This document shows, in pieces, positions 9,901-20,284 of a stretch of 64,000 nt of DNA. The notes under the pieces are model-generated. The model searched no databases and was not told the DNA's origin. It was given only the letters and a program-made list of their open reading frames with translations. Each line of letters opens with the position of its first letter. Position 1 is the stretch's first letter. Made by a program: the position numbers and the translations under genes. The DNA comes from Humulus lupulus (Eukaryota > Streptophyta > Magnoliopsida > Rosales > Cannabaceae): the NCBI RefSeq assembly GCF_963169125.1, contig NC_084798.1, positions 201,123,481 to 201,187,480 of the forward strand. The letters run 5' to 3'.

Positions 9901-12600
9901 TATGGACATCAATTTGTCCACTTCAGCTTTGACGGCTTCGGCTCTCACTGGGTCCAGCGGCCTCCTCTTTTGGCGAATTGGAGTTGCAGATGGGTCTATG
10001 TTGAGTGCGTGGCACGCAACATTGGGATTAATCCCCGTCATATCAGCGTGGCACCATGCCAGGATATCCTGATTATCCTTCACAGTGGCCACGATCTTAT
10101 CTCGAACGGCCGACGGCAGGTTTTTCCCCACCTGAATGACCTTGGTGGGTTCTCCCGGGTTGAGGATCACCTCTTCGACTTCCTCCATCGGCTCTATTGC
10201 TTTCTCGATTCCCACTCTTGGGTCGAGTTCGTCAAAGTATGCCTCCTGAGCACCCCCAGTTTCTGGCAATACTTCCGCCAAAGGAATGGCAGCAAACGTC
10301 TCTCGGACCGTGTAGACGGCTCGGACGGAGACGTTATAACAGCTCCGTGCACTTCTTTGGTCTCCTCGGAGGGTGCCAATACGCCCATCGTCGCAGGGAA
10401 ACTTCAAGCATAAGTGGCGTATCGAGGTTATGGCCCCACAATCGATCAGGACCGGTCGGCCTAAGATGGCATTATACGCCGTGGGGCAGTCGACCACCAC
10501 GAATGTGCTATGCTTGAAGGCACAAGCGTCGCTTTCTCCTCTGAGGGTGACTAGAAGTTGAATTTTGCCTAATGGCATGAGTGCGTCCCCATTGAAACCT
10601 TGAAGCTGGATGGGGCATGGGGCCAGGTCCGTCTCGGTCAATCCGATCGCGTGGAAGGCCGCTTTGAAGAGGATGTTCACGGAGCTTCCGTTATCGATCA
10701 AGATCCGTGAGACCTTCTTATTGGCAATCTGGGCTTCCACCACGAGGGGATCGTTGTGGGGGAAGTGCACATGCCGAGCATCGTCCTCCGTGAAGGTGAT
10801 GGGAAGATCCATCATTCGGGGACGTTGAGCAGGTGATTGGACCAAGGCGCACATCTCCTCGGCGTGCTCTAACTCCCTCAAGTACCTCTTCTGGGAGTTG
10901 CGGGTGCTTCCGGCAAGGTGTGGTCCTCCGGAAATGGTGGCGACGTGTCCGTCAACGGGTGGCGGAGCAAGGCCGGGCGGATATGGGTTGCCTGGTCCTG
11001 GAGCCAACAAGGCAATGGGCGCCGGAGCAGGTGGAGGAGGAAGTGCTGGGAACTGAGACCCGGGAGCTTGGGGGTGACCGGCTCCAGGAGCGCTAGCGGC
11101 CCCCCTCTGTCCCGGGGAATATGCAGCTCCGTGAACTACCCCCTGTCCGGGATAGATTATGGGTATTCTCACCCACTGACCGAGGTGTCCCGCTCTTGCC
11201 AGGGACTCGATCTCATCCTTCAGCTGAAGGCACTCATTCGTGGTGTGCCCCACGTCTCCGTGGAATTCACACCTCTTATTGGAGTCTCGCGGACGCCTTC
11301 CTCCGTGAGACACTTTCGGGGGCTTCCTGTAGTTGACCATATTACAGGTCGCCCGATAGACATTCTCTCGCGAGTCTATCAAACTGGTATATTCCGTGAA
11401 CTTGGGCTCATAGTCCTTTCGGGGTTTCTTTGAATAGTCTCCCCGGTTGGAGTTTCTTCCGCTTCGTTTGCTCCGCGATTGGCTCAAATCTCGTTCCGGG
11501 GCTTCCGCTTGCGGCTGCGACATGCTAGGAGCGATACTACATCCGGTTTGTACTGCTCCATACCCAGAGAAATGGGTTTGACTCGGCGTCTGAGCAGACG
11601 CGGAAGGCCCATACACACTCGGAGTGAATCGGGCTCCTGGAAGCGTGAGGGCTGGTGCGGGAGCTTGCGAAGCAAAGCTCGGCGCAGTCACGGAAGGGGT
11701 TGGAGCCGGGGGAACTCCAAAGGCTTGCTGGTAGGCATCCTCAAGGTTGATGATTCCCTGAGCTTTTGACATGAATTCGGTCAGGGTTTCTGCCCGTCTC
11801 CTTTGCATTTCCCCCCATAGCAGGGAGCCGACAGTAAGGCCCGATTGAAGGGCGATCAGCTTCATGTCATCGCTGACCTTGGTTTTTGCAGCAGCTTCCA
11901 TCATTCTCTGAATGAAAGCTTTGAGGTTCTCAGTGGGTTGCTGCTTGATGTTGGTTAAGGAACCAACCTCCATGTCGTGGTCGCGGGCAGCAATAAACTG
12001 CCTCCTAAACGCGGACTGTAGCTCCTTCCAACTGTGGATTGATCCGGGAGCTAATCTTTTCCACCAGTCCTCCGCGGACTTGGTAAGGGTGAGTGAGAAG
12101 CACATGCATTTGGCGTCCTCACTGACGCGCGCCACTTGCATCATTTTATTGTATTTAGCTAGGTGGGTACGCGGGTCTGTCCTCCCATCATATAATTCTA
12201 TGTGAGGCATTTTGAAGTTATCCGGGAGGGACGTTTCCGCGATCCTCCTAATACATGGTTCCGGGTCTTCCTCCTCAGAATCTGACAGGGCCCCACTTTG
12301 CTTCCGGACTAGCTTGGTCAAGGCAGCAATCTGTTCCTCGAGCCTCTTCGTATCACTTTCCGGGAGGTCACGTCCCCGGAGCTTGTCATTAATATGATTT
12401 CGGAGGTCATCTCCGCGAGGTCGGGCTTTTTCCCCTTTGGCCTTCTCATACTTGGCCTCCAACCTTCTTCTTAGGTCCACCGTGGACCAGCTATCTTCGG
12501 AGTGCGAGTTCGCAGCCCGACCGTCCTGATTGACGGAATCACTGGGGCGGTTGTTCCTTCCCCTAGGCCTGGGTGCCTTAGCACCGGGCCTTTTAGGCAC
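6970..12600 (-). CDS. gag-pol: Tat-lineage gag-pol polyprotein (gag, protease, RT, RNase H, second RNase H, integrase)
   Basis: One uninterrupted frame of 1876 codons; the first listed codon is GTG, and the frame stays open upstream to a G15 run at 12663, so translation probably starts at 13189. Order: Retrotrans_gag (about 130-290), a C-x2-H-x4-GH-x4-C knuckle (about 443-457), protease with D-N-G-S-S (about 634), RT with Y-V-D-D (about 1025), gypsy RNase H (about 1150-1290), a second archaeal-type RNase H starting V-D-G-A-S (about 1305-1430), and integrase with HHCC (about 1525-1580) and D-D-E (GIDLVG about 1597, VSDN, GQVEA). It ends in the usual Tat-type N-A-E-H-L-R-H-Y tail without a chromodomain. 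A G-to-R change after VSDN is unusual. The frame looks potentially functional. Confidence 0.93.
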   Translation of the reverse strand: MPKRPGAKAPRPRGRNNRPSDSVNQDGRAANSHSEDSWSTVDLRRRLEAKYEKAKGEKARPRGDDLRNHINDKLRGRDLPESDTKRLEEQIAALTKLVRKQSGALSDSEEEDPEPCIRRIAETSLPDNFKMPHIELYDGRTDPRTHLAKYNKMMQVARVSEDAKCMCFSLTLTKSAEDWWKRLAPGSIHSWKELQSAFRRQFIAARDHDMEVGSLTNIKQQPTENLKAFIQRMMEAAAKTKVSDDMKLIALQSGLTVGSLLWGEMQRRRAETLTEFMSKAQGIINLEDAYQQAFGVPPAPTPSVTAPSFASQAPAPALTLPGARFTPSVYGPSASAQTPSQTHFSGYGAVQTGCSIAPSMSQPQAEAPERDLSQSRSKRSGRNSNRGDYSKKPRKDYEPKFTEYTSLIDSRENVYRATCNMVNYRKPPKVSHGGRRPRDSNKRCEFHGDVGHTTNECLQLKDEIESLARAGHLGQWVRIPIIYPGQGVVHGAAYSPGQRGAASAPGAGHPQAPGSQFPALPPPPAPAPIALLAPGPGNPYPPGLAPPPVDGHVATISGGPHLAGSTRNSQKRYLRELEHAEEMCALVQSPAQRPRMMDLPITFTEDDARHVHFPHNDPLVVEAQIANKKVSRILIDNGSSVNILFKAAFHAIGLTETDLAPCPIQLQGFNGDALMPLGKIQLLVTLRGESDACAFKHSTFVVVDCPTAYNAILGRPVLIDCGAITSIRHLCLKFPCDDGRIGTLRGDQRSARSCYNVSVRAVYTVRETFAAIPLAEVLPETGGAQEAYFDELDPRVGIEKAIEPMEEVEEVILNPGEPTKVIQVGKNLPSAVRDKIVATVKDNQDILAWCHADMTGINPNVACHALNIDPSATPIRQKRRPLDPVRAEAVKAEVDKLMSIGFLQESHYPVWLANPVLVPKPDGSWRMCIDFTDLNRACPKDCFPLPRIDQMVDATSGYELLSFMDAYSGYNQIKMHVADQEHTSFLTDKGVYCYVVMPFGLKNAGATYQRLVNRMFKDQLGRNMEVYVDDMLVKSKTSGDHSNDLEEAFAVIRKYGMKLNPKKCTFGVSSGKFLGFIVSSRGVEANPEKIKAFIDMPSPRKHKDVQSVTGRIAALSRFVSKATDKCIPFFNVLRGNKKFEWTPECEAAFQHLKEHLTRAPILSKPVEGEALFLYLAVTEHAVSAALVREDGRIQLPVYYVSKRLLDAESRYSMIEKLSLYLLIASRKLRPYFQAHTIKVLTNHPLRQVLQKPESSGRLLKWAMELSQFDVHYQPRVSIKGQALADFIVECSGMNDLPEDPVPELPTWKVYVDGASNEKGAGAGVILISPQGHQLQSAIRFAFPASNNEAEHEAMLAGLRLAREVGAQKIEVYSDSLLVVNQISGEYQTKGERMAAYVSLSRDLLQHFKGYQIRQVPRDQNSLADTLAKLATDPEIEQYGLVPIGHLEAPSTETRRINAIIDHSHSWIGPILRFLTTGELPTDKADARKLQYQAPRYVVMDGKLYRRGLSIPFLRCVAGTEVSTIIHEIHGGFCGDHTSGLSLSKKILRQGYFWPTMKKDCVDYVRNCEQCQRYAKVPRAPPTKITLMTSPWPFAVWGIDLVGSLPTGKGGVKYAIVAVDYFTKWAEAEPMNTVTSKKALDFVIRNIVCRFGLPQKIVSDNRKQFDSEHFTNFCASHGIIKSFSAVARPQANGQVEAVNKILKTTLKKKLQACKAHWPEELPRVLWAYRTTERTSTGHTPYSMTFGCEAVIPVEAMIPSHRQDTYDPTRNHALLQESLDMIEELREQSQVQLKMYQGKIARHFNTRVQSRAFEVGDLVLRRVFPATQDPGVGVLGPNWEGPYEVQEKVGHGTYHLKRLDGSKVPRAWNAEHLRHYYQ

Positions 12601-12634
12601 AGAGTGCCCCCTTGGGGCTGAAGGGCATCTGGGC

Positions 12635-13189
12635 TTAGGAGCGCCAGAGACCTTCTGCGCGCGGGGGGGGGGGGGGGCAGTCGGCCTGGTGATTCACGCC
12701 TTTAGGAGGTGCAGGGGCGTCAGCGCGCACAGGCTCTCCAACTTTTTCTTTGCCCTTGTTAGGGGCGGCTTTGGATGGTCCAGCAGCGGCTGGATCCGGC
12801 ATGGGGGCATCAGCACCACCTCGAACAGAGGTATCCTCGTCCGAGTCGCCTAGATCTCCGAACTTACTTTGGAGGCGTTCCATCATGCGTTGCATTCTTT
12901 CGGAGACGCGCTCCTGCTCAGCAAGCTTGGCCTTAGTGGCCACCAGTTCTTCGGCTACTTGGACCAGTTCTGGGTCCTTCTCATAGTAGCAGTCGTCCTT
13001 GTAATAACCGTCTTGGACATACTCTTCTTCGTCTTCTAAGTATGTTGTATCTTCGGTACTGACCTGATCCTGGCGGGATGTCGGGTCTTCACCTTGGTAG
13101 TCTAAGGGTTCGCTTTGCACCACATCTTCCATCACGGTATCGGGGTTGACCGTAGCATTTTTGTCAACAGCGGATTTTCGCGTAGTCAC
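12635..13189 (-). CDS. gag: N-terminal part of gag, separated from gag-pol by a homopolymer frameshift
   Basis: The frame starts M-V-T-T-R-K-S-A (an earlier ATG is at 13216) and is acidic with a predicted coiled coil. It runs through a proline tract encoded by the G15 run (12663-12677), then leaves the gag-pol frame by one base and stops at 12635. Removing or adding the right number of bases in the run would make one continuous gag-pol. The protein is therefore probably the natural gag start, broken either by a real slippage mutation or by a sequencing error in the homopolymer. Confidence 0.7.
   Translation of the reverse strand: MTTRKSAVDKNATVNPDTVMEDVVQSEPLDYQGEDPTSRQDQVSTEDTTYLEDEEEYVQDGYYKDDCYYEKDPELVQVAEELVATKAKLAEQERVSERMQRMMERLQSKFGDLGDSDEDTSVRGGADAPMPDPAAAGPSKAAPNKGKEKVGEPVRADAPAPPKGVNHQADCPPPPPRAEGLWRS
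12663..12677. repeat. G15 homopolymer inside gag
   Basis: Fifteen consecutive G on the plus strand (C on the coding strand) encode a proline run. The frame changes by one across it, splitting gag. Confidence 0.9.
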
Positions 13190-13257
13190 CATCTCTTTAG
13201 TACGAAGTGAATACAAAAAACGTACACAGAAAAAGAGCTGACTAACAACTTCCTACA

Positions 13258-13276
13258 GCTCTCAATGAAAGCACCA
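13258..13276 (-). other. Primer-binding site of the Tat element
   Basis: On the minus strand TGGTGCTTTCATTGAGAGC follows the CA end of the 5' LTR after three bases (TTT). TGG at this spacing is expected for pairing with a tRNA CCA end. It is not the common initiator-methionine site, and I cannot assign the tRNA by eye. Confidence 0.7.
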
Positions 13277-13279
13277 AAA

Positions 13280-14168
13280 TGTTTACCGAGTTTTTCAGAA
13301 ACGAATAACTAACAGAATAATAAAAAGATAAGAACTGTAGAAATACTGAAATGTAACTAAACAAACAGTGTTTTTACGTGGTTCAGGCGTTAACAAGCCC
13401 TAGTCCACGAGTCGATGTTATTATACTTGGAAAAGGTTACAGTAAGATGGCTGGTGCACAAGAACTTCACACACTCACAATGTTTCTCTCGGGTTCTCTT
13501 GAAGAAGATGAAGCTAGAGAGATTTTGGTAGAGTTTTTGCTATCTGATCTATCGGTCGTCCCTTTTCTTGTAAAATGAAGGGGCCTTTATAGCTAGGGTT
13601 TTGGATTAGGGTTTTTCTCCACGTACATGAGTCTTAATTACACCAGCCATAAATAGGGGATACAATTACTGTAGTCGCATGGCTACAAGACTCTATGTGG
13701 GTATATTTACGTGAAAGTATGGGGAACACACAAAGTCAGCCGTCTTTTCCAAGTTGTCAGCGGAACAGTAGGCGAAAATGTACCCTTAGGCGTGTTGGGA
13801 TGTGTGCGGCTTTGTCCTGATGGGCGTGTCAGGCGGGATCCTGTGTCAGACGGATATCATTCCAAATATGCCTTCTCCCGGACTCGACAGTTCGGTTTTG
13901 TTCTGTGCGAGGCACGGAACTGTTTCCGCGGAGACCACTCGAAGGGCCTCTCCTAGAAGGGGCCTCCCCGAGGGGTATCCTTCGGGAGTCCGGTAGAGTC
14001 AACGAGTTTCCGTGTTGTGCTTGCTTGGAAGAGTAATCCGGATATCAAACAGGAGAGGCGAAGCCTTTCTGTCCATCCGCGAGCTCTGGTCACCTACTGT
14101 GAAAGACATCGATAATTCTGCTTCCCCGAGGTCATCAATCTAAACGCTATCCGGAAATCTGGATAACA
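13280..14168 (-). repeat. 5' LTR of the Tat element (889 bp)
   Basis: The plus strand reads TGTTTACCGAG..GGATAACA, with TG..CA ends on both strands. It overlaps the left LTR at about 98.7% identity by eye. A TTACGTGGTTCAG segment at 13374-13386 also occurs in the unrelated solo LTR at 35313-36107, hinting at a shared LTR ancestry. Confidence 0.94.
13584..13592 (-). promoter_or_regulatory. TATA box of the 5' LTR promoter
   Basis: CTATAAAGG on the minus strand lies inside the 5' LTR and is the best candidate for the genomic RNA promoter. The same box is present in the 3' LTR at 127-135. Confidence 0.6.
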
Positions 14169-15058
14169 GTATCAGCTGTGAAGCTATGACTTATTTGTCA
14201 GGTTCGACAGTGATACTGGACACAGGTCAGGTAGTGCTGACTTATTTGTCAGAACGACCCTAGCGTGAATCACGCAAGCCAACAGAGATTCGATCTAATC
14301 GACTACTAGCATTGAATGACTCAAGGAGCATTAATGCCTGACCGACCTTGAGGGTCGATGAATGAAAAAAGAGCTTGGAGGATAGTGGCTTACCTAGCAG
14401 CCACTCTCCTGCTAGAAAACAGAGCTTGGAGGCTAGTGGCTTACCTAGCAGCCACTCTCCCGCTAAAAAGAGAGCTTGGAGGCTAGTGGCTTACCTAGCA
14501 GCCACTCTCCTGCTAGAGAAGAGAGCTTGGAGGCTAGTGGCTTACTTAACAGCCACTCTCCCGCTAGAATCATGTGATGTTCACCCATTGGTTTGAAAGC
14601 TTTATGTTTAGTGTGAATATAATGATAATCATTTGATAATGTTTATGAAAAGTGTTATGTTTTCTTGCTGGGCTTCGGCTCACGGGTGCTATGTGGTGCA
14701 GGTAAAAGCAAGAGGAAGCTGGACCATCCTTGAGTTGGAGAGCTTAGGTGATGACGTGTACATATGCAGCTGCTCGACCGCCACGGCCGAGGTTTAAAGT
14801 GGAACTAGGGTTGAACCCTGTTTTGCCGCTTAGAACGGCTTGTAGTAAATATTTTCTGTAATAAACTCTGAAATTTATATTTTTGGGATCCCAATGTATA
14901 TATTAAACGTTCTAATGAAACGTTACATCATAACCAAAGTGTTTAAACCCTAAACCGCTAATCATACTTAGATCACGTTTTGGCCAAATGACTCGATTAG
15001 CGAGTTTAGCACTGTTTACAAGGCACACCGTAACGGTCCCAGGAGTTGGGGCGTTACA
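14169..15058 (+). repeat. Truncated LTR of a Tekay-like family, host of the Tat insertion
   Basis: The last part, from the TTTTCTTGCTGGGCTTCGG region to ..GGGCGTTACA, is recognisably related to the LTR ends of element C (46540-46956 and 54095-54509). Shared blocks include GGTGCAGGTAAA, TACATATGCAG, CTCGACC and TTTTGCCGCTTAG. The upstream portion holds a tandem array. No primer-binding site follows, so this is a 3' LTR or solo LTR whose left part was displaced by the Tat element. Confidence 0.75.
14371..14571 (+). repeat. 50-51-bp tandem repeat, four copies
   Basis: GAGCTTGGAGG.TAGTGGCTTA begins at 14371, 14422, 14472 and 14523. Each unit contains an inverted pair: TAGTGGCT and AGCCACT. It lies inside the LTR fragment. 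Confidence 0.9.
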
Positions 15059-15562
15059 GCTGGCATGTTTTTATTTATTTACTTTTAGATGCTTTGGCTA
15101 TGTGATCCCATACTATGCATGAATATGGAAATGTATGTAGAACAATCTGTCTTTTTTTGTTTTTGTTTTTGGAATGCACAAATTGGTTTGATTGTAGTTA
15201 GTAAAAGAAGTAAATTGGTTATGGTTGATATGCAAATTTGTATATTATGAATAAAAATAGGTACTAAAGTATGTGTCAATTCTTGTATTTAGTGATAGTT
15301 GTAGCAATGTCACATGCAAATCAGTCTTGAAATTTCATAAAAATTCTATGTAGATCATTTCCTTTGTTCATATGGTTGCCAATTTGCCATCCATACCACT
15401 TTCCCGGCTAGTGTGTGAAACATATTTGAAGTGATAACTGTTATCATGTCTCAAAATTTATTCATTTGACAATATTCATTCACATGATCAATTATGAAAA
15501 TGAGCCAAAATTATAAAATATTCAAGGTTCATAGAACATATACTAAAGATATATCTTATATG
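15059..15562. other. AT-rich non-coding DNA flanking the CACTA element
   Basis: There is no supported gene here. The sequence is intron-like and continues on the other side of the CACTA element at 20285. It represents the insertion target of that element. Confidence 0.5.
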
Positions 15563-15778
15563 CACTACTACAAAACTGTACTTAGACGACACACAAGAGA
15601 CAACAGTTTTCGTAGGACTATCATCTCGTGTCAGAAATTGACATAACACAACAGTAGCCCTCGAACTATCGTGCCATGCAAAATAAAACATCCATGAGAT
15701 GACAATTCTAGTAAGACTGTCGTAACATGTCTACTTTTAACATGAGACAACATTTTTACGAAAACTGTTGTCTCATCC
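15563..15778. repeat. Left terminal and subterminal repeats of the CACTA element
   Basis: The terminus is followed by degenerate, alternately oriented copies of GAGACAACAGTTTT and GATGACAATTCTAGTAAGACTGTCGT-like sequence. These resemble subterminal transposase-binding arrays of CACTA elements. Confidence 0.75.
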
Positions 15779-16329
15779 AATACAATTTTTTAATCAAGTA
15801 CTAATTAAATTTTTAACGTTTTAAATATAATTTAGTATAATATATAAATATATTCATAAAATGTATTAATTAATAATTTACGATATAAAATACTTATTAG
15901 TTAAAAAATATGTTTTTTTTAATAATTTGTAATATTGATTGTTAATTCGATTAGTTATTATATATTTAGTAAAAGAAGTTTTTTTAAATAAAAATTCATT
16001 AATGATACTTATTATGATGATGTTGCAGTATTAATTTTCTTCTAAATCTAATAAAATTTATTTTTTAATATTTTAATTTAAAACAAATTAAATTTAAAAT
16101 ATGATATGAATATTAAAAAACAATAATACACACTTAAAAAAATAAACAAACTAAATTTAAAATATGCTATGAATTTAAATATGAGTCATATTTTAAAGAA
16201 ATACATACTATAAATTAAATTTTAAAAAATTAAAAAATACTAAATTTAAAATATGCTTTAAATAAAATATGGGTCATATTCGAATTGGGGCTTAATTAGG
16301 ATTAGGGATTCATTTTTTCTCTGCTTAAA
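15779..16329. other. Very AT-rich segment inside the CACTA element
   Basis: Long A/T runs contain repeated TTTAAAATATG.. words (for example 16090-16110, 16155-16175 and 16240-16260). I see no coding signal. Confidence 0.6.
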
Positions 16330-16560
16330 GAAGAAGAAAAGACTACGGATGGGTCCTCTGCACCCGTGCTTCTCATCGGCGTCGCCTACTACAAACGGAG
16401 GTGAGGGTGAAGGCGACGACGACGAAAATGACGCCTACTACAGAGGGAGGTGAATTCGACGACGACATTGCTGGGGTTCTCCGCACCTGGGGTCCGTTAA
16501 AGTCGCCTGTTTCGTTCTTCCCTTCCGTCGAAGTCGAGACCCAACAAGCATTGAATCCTC
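16330..16560 (+). other. GC-rich segment inside the CACTA element, likely captured gene sequence
   Basis: Composition changes sharply from AT-rich flanks to a GC-rich block with repeated GCCTACTAC.GA and GGAGGTGA words (16384-16412 and 16430-16455) and GACGACGAC triplets. It looks like a 5' exon or leader of a plant gene. I cannot recognise the product, and no long frame is conserved. Confidence 0.4.
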
Positions 16561-17985
16561 TCTCTAAAACTTTTTGAAACTTTTTGAAACTTTAATCTCT
16601 AAAACTTTTTGAAAATTTGTTCATAGGGAACCTTTCTAACCTATGGCAGACTTACTCATTACTCAAAGCTTATTGTGCAAATCGAAATCGTGAAGTTCCA
16701 AAAATAAGAAGAGACTTTGATTGCATCTTTAATTCTTTATCATTATTTTCTTATGGTATTTATAATCTATTTTCCTTCAATCAATGGCTTATTATTAAGA
16801 GAAGTCTTTTACTCTGAATTAGATTCTTTTCTTCTCCAACTCTTTGGACCCAAGGAAAAAAACCGTAGTTGTTGTCCTCCTCTCCTTCTCTCCTTCGATG
16901 TCTGATTTTCCCTTTTTTGTAGAATTAATGATGCTTATTTTTTAGGTTAATTGCTTACTCTTTGATGTAGATCATTGTGGTAGAACCATGTAAACTTATT
17001 GCTTTGTTCTTGTTTGTTTTGATTATGATTAGAGGTTGTTATTTGTTACAGACCTTGACTTGCTCTGTGTTGGTTTGGTTCTTGAATATGATTTCAGATA
17101 AAAGTTCACTAGAAAAGAAAATATCACTGACACCAACTCTTTTGTTAAGCTGGAAATGTGTCATTGGTAGTAACTTAAAGTTGGAAATGTAATCTTAAAA
17201 TTAGGCCAAAGTTATCAGGTTTTTCTTTGTAATTGGATTTTTTTGGCTTTAGGTAGGATGTTTGTATAAAAGGTGTGTGTACGAATAAAAGAACTCATAA
17301 TTTATAGGTGAATTTTGTTAATTACCCTTATGGGTGTCTATCTCTATATTAAACTACTACTACCAATTCTTGTTTAATGACTATGTAGTTGCTTCCTTCC
17401 ATTTTGTTGTCTGTCTTTGCCATTTCTCTCTTTATTTTCTTGCTTTTAGTGAGATACGATGAGTCTTTTCTTTAAAAGTAGAACCTTAATATATTATTCT
17501 CCCAACAAGACTACATTGATGGGTAAATTTTATACTTGGATAATGTGGCATTCAATCACCTACTAGGAGCAAGTAGCAGAGTTTGCCCAACCTATTTTGT
17601 GTTGCCTACTCGAAAGATTGAAATAGTTAACATGTCAGAAACTCTTTTGGTTCCAATCAGGAAAAAAATACTATGAAAACTCTCATTGCCATGCTTTTCT
17701 ATAATTAAATGATACATTTTTCTCTTTCTATTTTGTCTATTGTGGTGGGGTTAGAGAAGCTTTGTTTCATTTCAACAATAGTATTTGATTTTGTGTTTTA
17801 GAATATAGTTATTCTTTGGCTTTGGCTTCATGATTTTGCTAAGTATATTGGGGTTTTTTAATTTTAAATTAATATGATGTTGCTACTATCGTTGTATGCG
17901 TATATGCATATTAACTTGGTTGTTATTGAATTACGAGACTGAAATGAGGAGACTTTGTATATTTTACACAATTCCCTTTATGCAG
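16561..17985. other. CACTA interior without recognisable gene
   Basis: The sequence is T-rich and intron-like. Short open frames here have no recognisable motifs. Possible additional captured introns precede the lipoyl synthase exons. Confidence 0.5.
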
Positions 17986-19379
17986 AATCTCAAGCCTGAA
18001 ATCATGGTTGAGTGTTTAACCTTTGATTTTCGAGGTGACTTGACTGTTGTGCACACTTTGGTTCACTCAGATTAGATGTGTTTGCACACAACATTGAGAC
18101 TGTTAAACAACTTCAACAAATTGTTCGAGATCCTCGGGCTGGGTAAGCAGCGTCACTAAGTTTTTGCTTCTTAAATTGTTGTTTTAATCCCTCTTTTTTA
18201 TACCTTCTTTATCTTCTAGTGTGTTTGGTATGAAATTTAGTTATAATAGTTAGATTATACTTCTAAATCTCAACTACATACTACTTTTTGTAATACAACA
18301 ATTTTTTATTTATTTGTTTTCTAAGATCTCCTTTTTGTATATTGCTTGACTTGTCACATTTCTTATACCGACCCAATTATGGTTTGATGATTTTCATTTC
18401 ATCTTTATTATTGATGTTTTCATGCTTCACAGAATTAGTAGTAGTGAAGGGGGATTCTCTAGGCTATTAATGTTGATGCCAGAGATGATGGACTTTCTCA
18501 TTATTTTAAAACTTAAATTCGTAAAAATGAAGCTAACATTAGACCTCAGTCAAGTTATATTGATGCCTTTAGATTTTCCATTATCTAATGACAACTATGA
18601 ATGGTGTTCTTATAAGCTAGAAAGACCAAGACTGTTCAATAAGTCCTTTCTTTCTGGAACACTAGATGTACCTTTAACTTGTAAAACCTTGACGTGAACC
18701 TTGTATTTAGTCTCTGAACTGGTCTCATGGTTTTATGTATTATTAACTCAACCACTAATTTATTCTGATTTTAAAGAATAGATAGGTGAATTCAATTTAT
18801 GGCTGGCGTATCAAGCTAGCTTCAGTAAGGTGCCTCTGATTATATAGTCATTCTACAAGGATTGCTCCCTGGATTTCATATTTTTCTCTACTAGTTGAGA
18901 TTACTTCATTGGTGCAGGTATGAGTAGAGCTTATCCGTTTTGAAACATGCAAAGGTCAATAAGGAGGGTATGATTACAAAATCTTCCATAATGCTGGGTC
19001 TCGGAGAATGAGATAATGAGTTGAAGGAAGCCATGGTCGATTTGAGGGCTATAGATGTTGATATATTGACCCTTGGGAAATATTTACAAGTAAGTCTGTA
19101 CAATCTACATGATAAATTAAGATGCAATGCTTTCAATGCTATCTATTTTAAACTAGATTTGTTCACTATTGCAGCCAACTCCATTACATTTGAATATCAA
19201 AGAATATGTCACCCCTGAGAAGTTTGCTTTCTGGAAGTAATATGGAGAGTGTATAGGATTTTGTTATGTAGCCAGTGGGCCATTGGTAAGATCTTGTACA
19301 GTTGGTTTATTTATGAATCTGTTATGTAGCTAGTGGGCCATTGGTAAGATCTTGTACCGTTGGTTTATTTATGATCAAG
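17986..19379 (+). pseudogene. LIP1: Lipoyl synthase (mitochondrial type) fragment captured in the CACTA element
   Basis: Lipoyl synthase is the radical-SAM enzyme that inserts sulfur into octanoyl groups of mitochondrial dehydrogenases. Three exons are visible with original splice sites. 17986-18142 encodes N-L-K-P-E-I-M-V-E-C-L..D-P-R-A-G, with a one-base deletion near 18071. 18918-19089 encodes Y-E..I-M-L-G-L-G-E..D-I-L-T-L-G-K-Y-L-Q, with TAG and TGA stops. 19175-19321 encodes P-T-P-L-H-L-N-I-K-E-Y-V-T-P-E-K-F-A-F-W-K then TAA, then Y-V-A-S-G-P-L-V-R-S. Only the C-terminal half is present; the upstream cysteine motifs are missing. The last exon end is tandemly duplicated (58 bp). Introns are kept, so DNA-level capture rather than retrocopying is implied. 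Confidence 0.88.
19264..19379 (+). repeat. 58-bp tandem duplication of the lipoyl synthase exon end
   Basis: TTATGTAG.CAGTGGGCCATT through TTTATTTATGA is present at 19264-19321 and again at 19322-19379 with a few substitutions. It occurs exactly at the 3' limit of the captured gene. Confidence 0.85.
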
Positions 19380-19924
19380 ACCCAATTCCCTTTACACAAG
19401 CTAAAGAGAAAGAGGATTTCACCAACTTGTCCACCAACACAAGACCCACAACATCCTCCACAACAACTTCCCACTATTCAAGAAGAGGCAGGATCAAGTA
19501 TGGCTAGTAAGCCACCAATTATCTTCAAGGTTCCCACTGGACTACCCATGTTTTTGAAGTCCAATTAAACTACTATTCTATTGAATTTAATTTCTGACTT
19601 AGTTTTTTATTTTGTGTTTTGTAGTGTGGTGGGAAGAATACACATACACAGCGAAATTAATGAAACTCGAAATGAATGGGCAGCCAAGCTTCTTGAGCGG
19701 ATGAGTCATAGCTAGAGTAACTTTTGAAATCTAATTGTAGTTTTTAGTTAGCACTTACATGGTTATTGCAAGTGTATTTTAATCTTATAATTTTTAGATT
19801 TGGAACACATTAAGTTCTATTGATTTTTTCTGCCTGTTGATTCTGTCTAAACTATGTTGTAATTACACAGGAAATTATGAATGAATAAAGTGGTTGAAAA
19901 TAGAGAAATAAAAAAATTCTCATA
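19380..19924. other. CACTA interior after the captured gene
   Basis: This contains a short proline/glutamine-rich open stretch (about 19374-19567) and a fragment that would read E-I-N-E-T-R-N-E-W-A-A-K-L-L-E-R (about 19657-19710). Neither is recognised. They may be further captured pieces. Confidence 0.35.
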
Positions 19925-20281
19925 TTCTACATGGAACGTCGGTCTCCGCAAAATTGTCATCTTATGTATTGCAGGGGACGATGCTTGCACATAAATTGTC
20001 ATCTCATATACTGTAGGGGGATGACGCTTGAGTAGGAACTGTCGTCTCATTTACTATAGTGGATGACGCTTGCACAGATATTGTCGTCTCATGTACAACA
20101 AGAGACAACCTTTGTATAGGAACTATCGTCTCATGTATGACAAGAGATGACGTTTTTATTTAAACAGTCATTTCATGATTTACTTGGCATGACATTGCAT
20201 GGGACGACAGTATTAGAACCGATGTACAAGAGTCCATACGACGGTTTAAAACCATCGTCCCATGTCAATTTTTTAGTAGTG
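19925..20281. repeat. Right subterminal repeats and terminus of the CACTA element
   Basis: At least five copies of a unit of about 35-40 bp contain TTGTCGTCTCATGTA and GGATGACGCTTG. They are followed by a near-palindrome around 20240-20262 (GACGGTTTAAAACCATCGTC) and the TAGTAGTG end. Confidence 0.85.
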
Positions 20282-20284
20282 ATG

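Larger units (their letters stand above)
1..14168 (-). mobile_element. Tat-lineage Ty3/gypsy LTR retrotransposon, near-complete, minus strand
   Basis: The left LTR (1-711, cut by the window edge) and right LTR (13280-14168) bracket gag-pol on the minus strand and a spliced gene on the plus strand. Minus orientation is fixed by the purine tract beside the left LTR, the primer-binding site beside the right LTR, and the gag-pol direction. The overlapping LTR stretch shows about nine mismatches in 711 positions by eye, so insertion is recent. The dual RNase H, the lack of a chromodomain and the opposite-strand gene near the 3' LTR fit the Tat lineage (Grande/Retand/Ogre relatives); the exact clade is unresolved. 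The left flank lies outside the window, so the target duplication cannot be checked. The right flank begins GTATC. Confidence 0.93.
15563..20281. mobile_element. CACTA (En/Spm-like) transposon carrying host gene fragments
   Basis: The ends are CACTACTACAAAACTG and, reversed, CACTACTAAAAAATTG. The flanks are ATG at 15560-15562 and ATG at 20282-20284, a 3-bp target duplication as expected for this superfamily. Length is 4719 bp. Both ends carry subterminal repeats built on GTCGTCTCATGT and GATGACGCTTGCA motifs. No transposase (TnpD-like) frame is visible, so this is a non-autonomous element that has captured gene pieces, including lipoyl synthase exons with introns. Confidence 0.93.

Noticed and set aside
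14371..14571. CRISPR-like repeat and spacer pattern
   Set aside because: The units are contiguous tandem copies without unique spacers and lie in a plant LTR.
15563..20281. A transposase gene in the lipoyl synthase CACTA element
   Set aside because: No frame with TnpD-like or TnpA-like motifs is visible on either strand; the longest frames belong to captured or intronic sequence.
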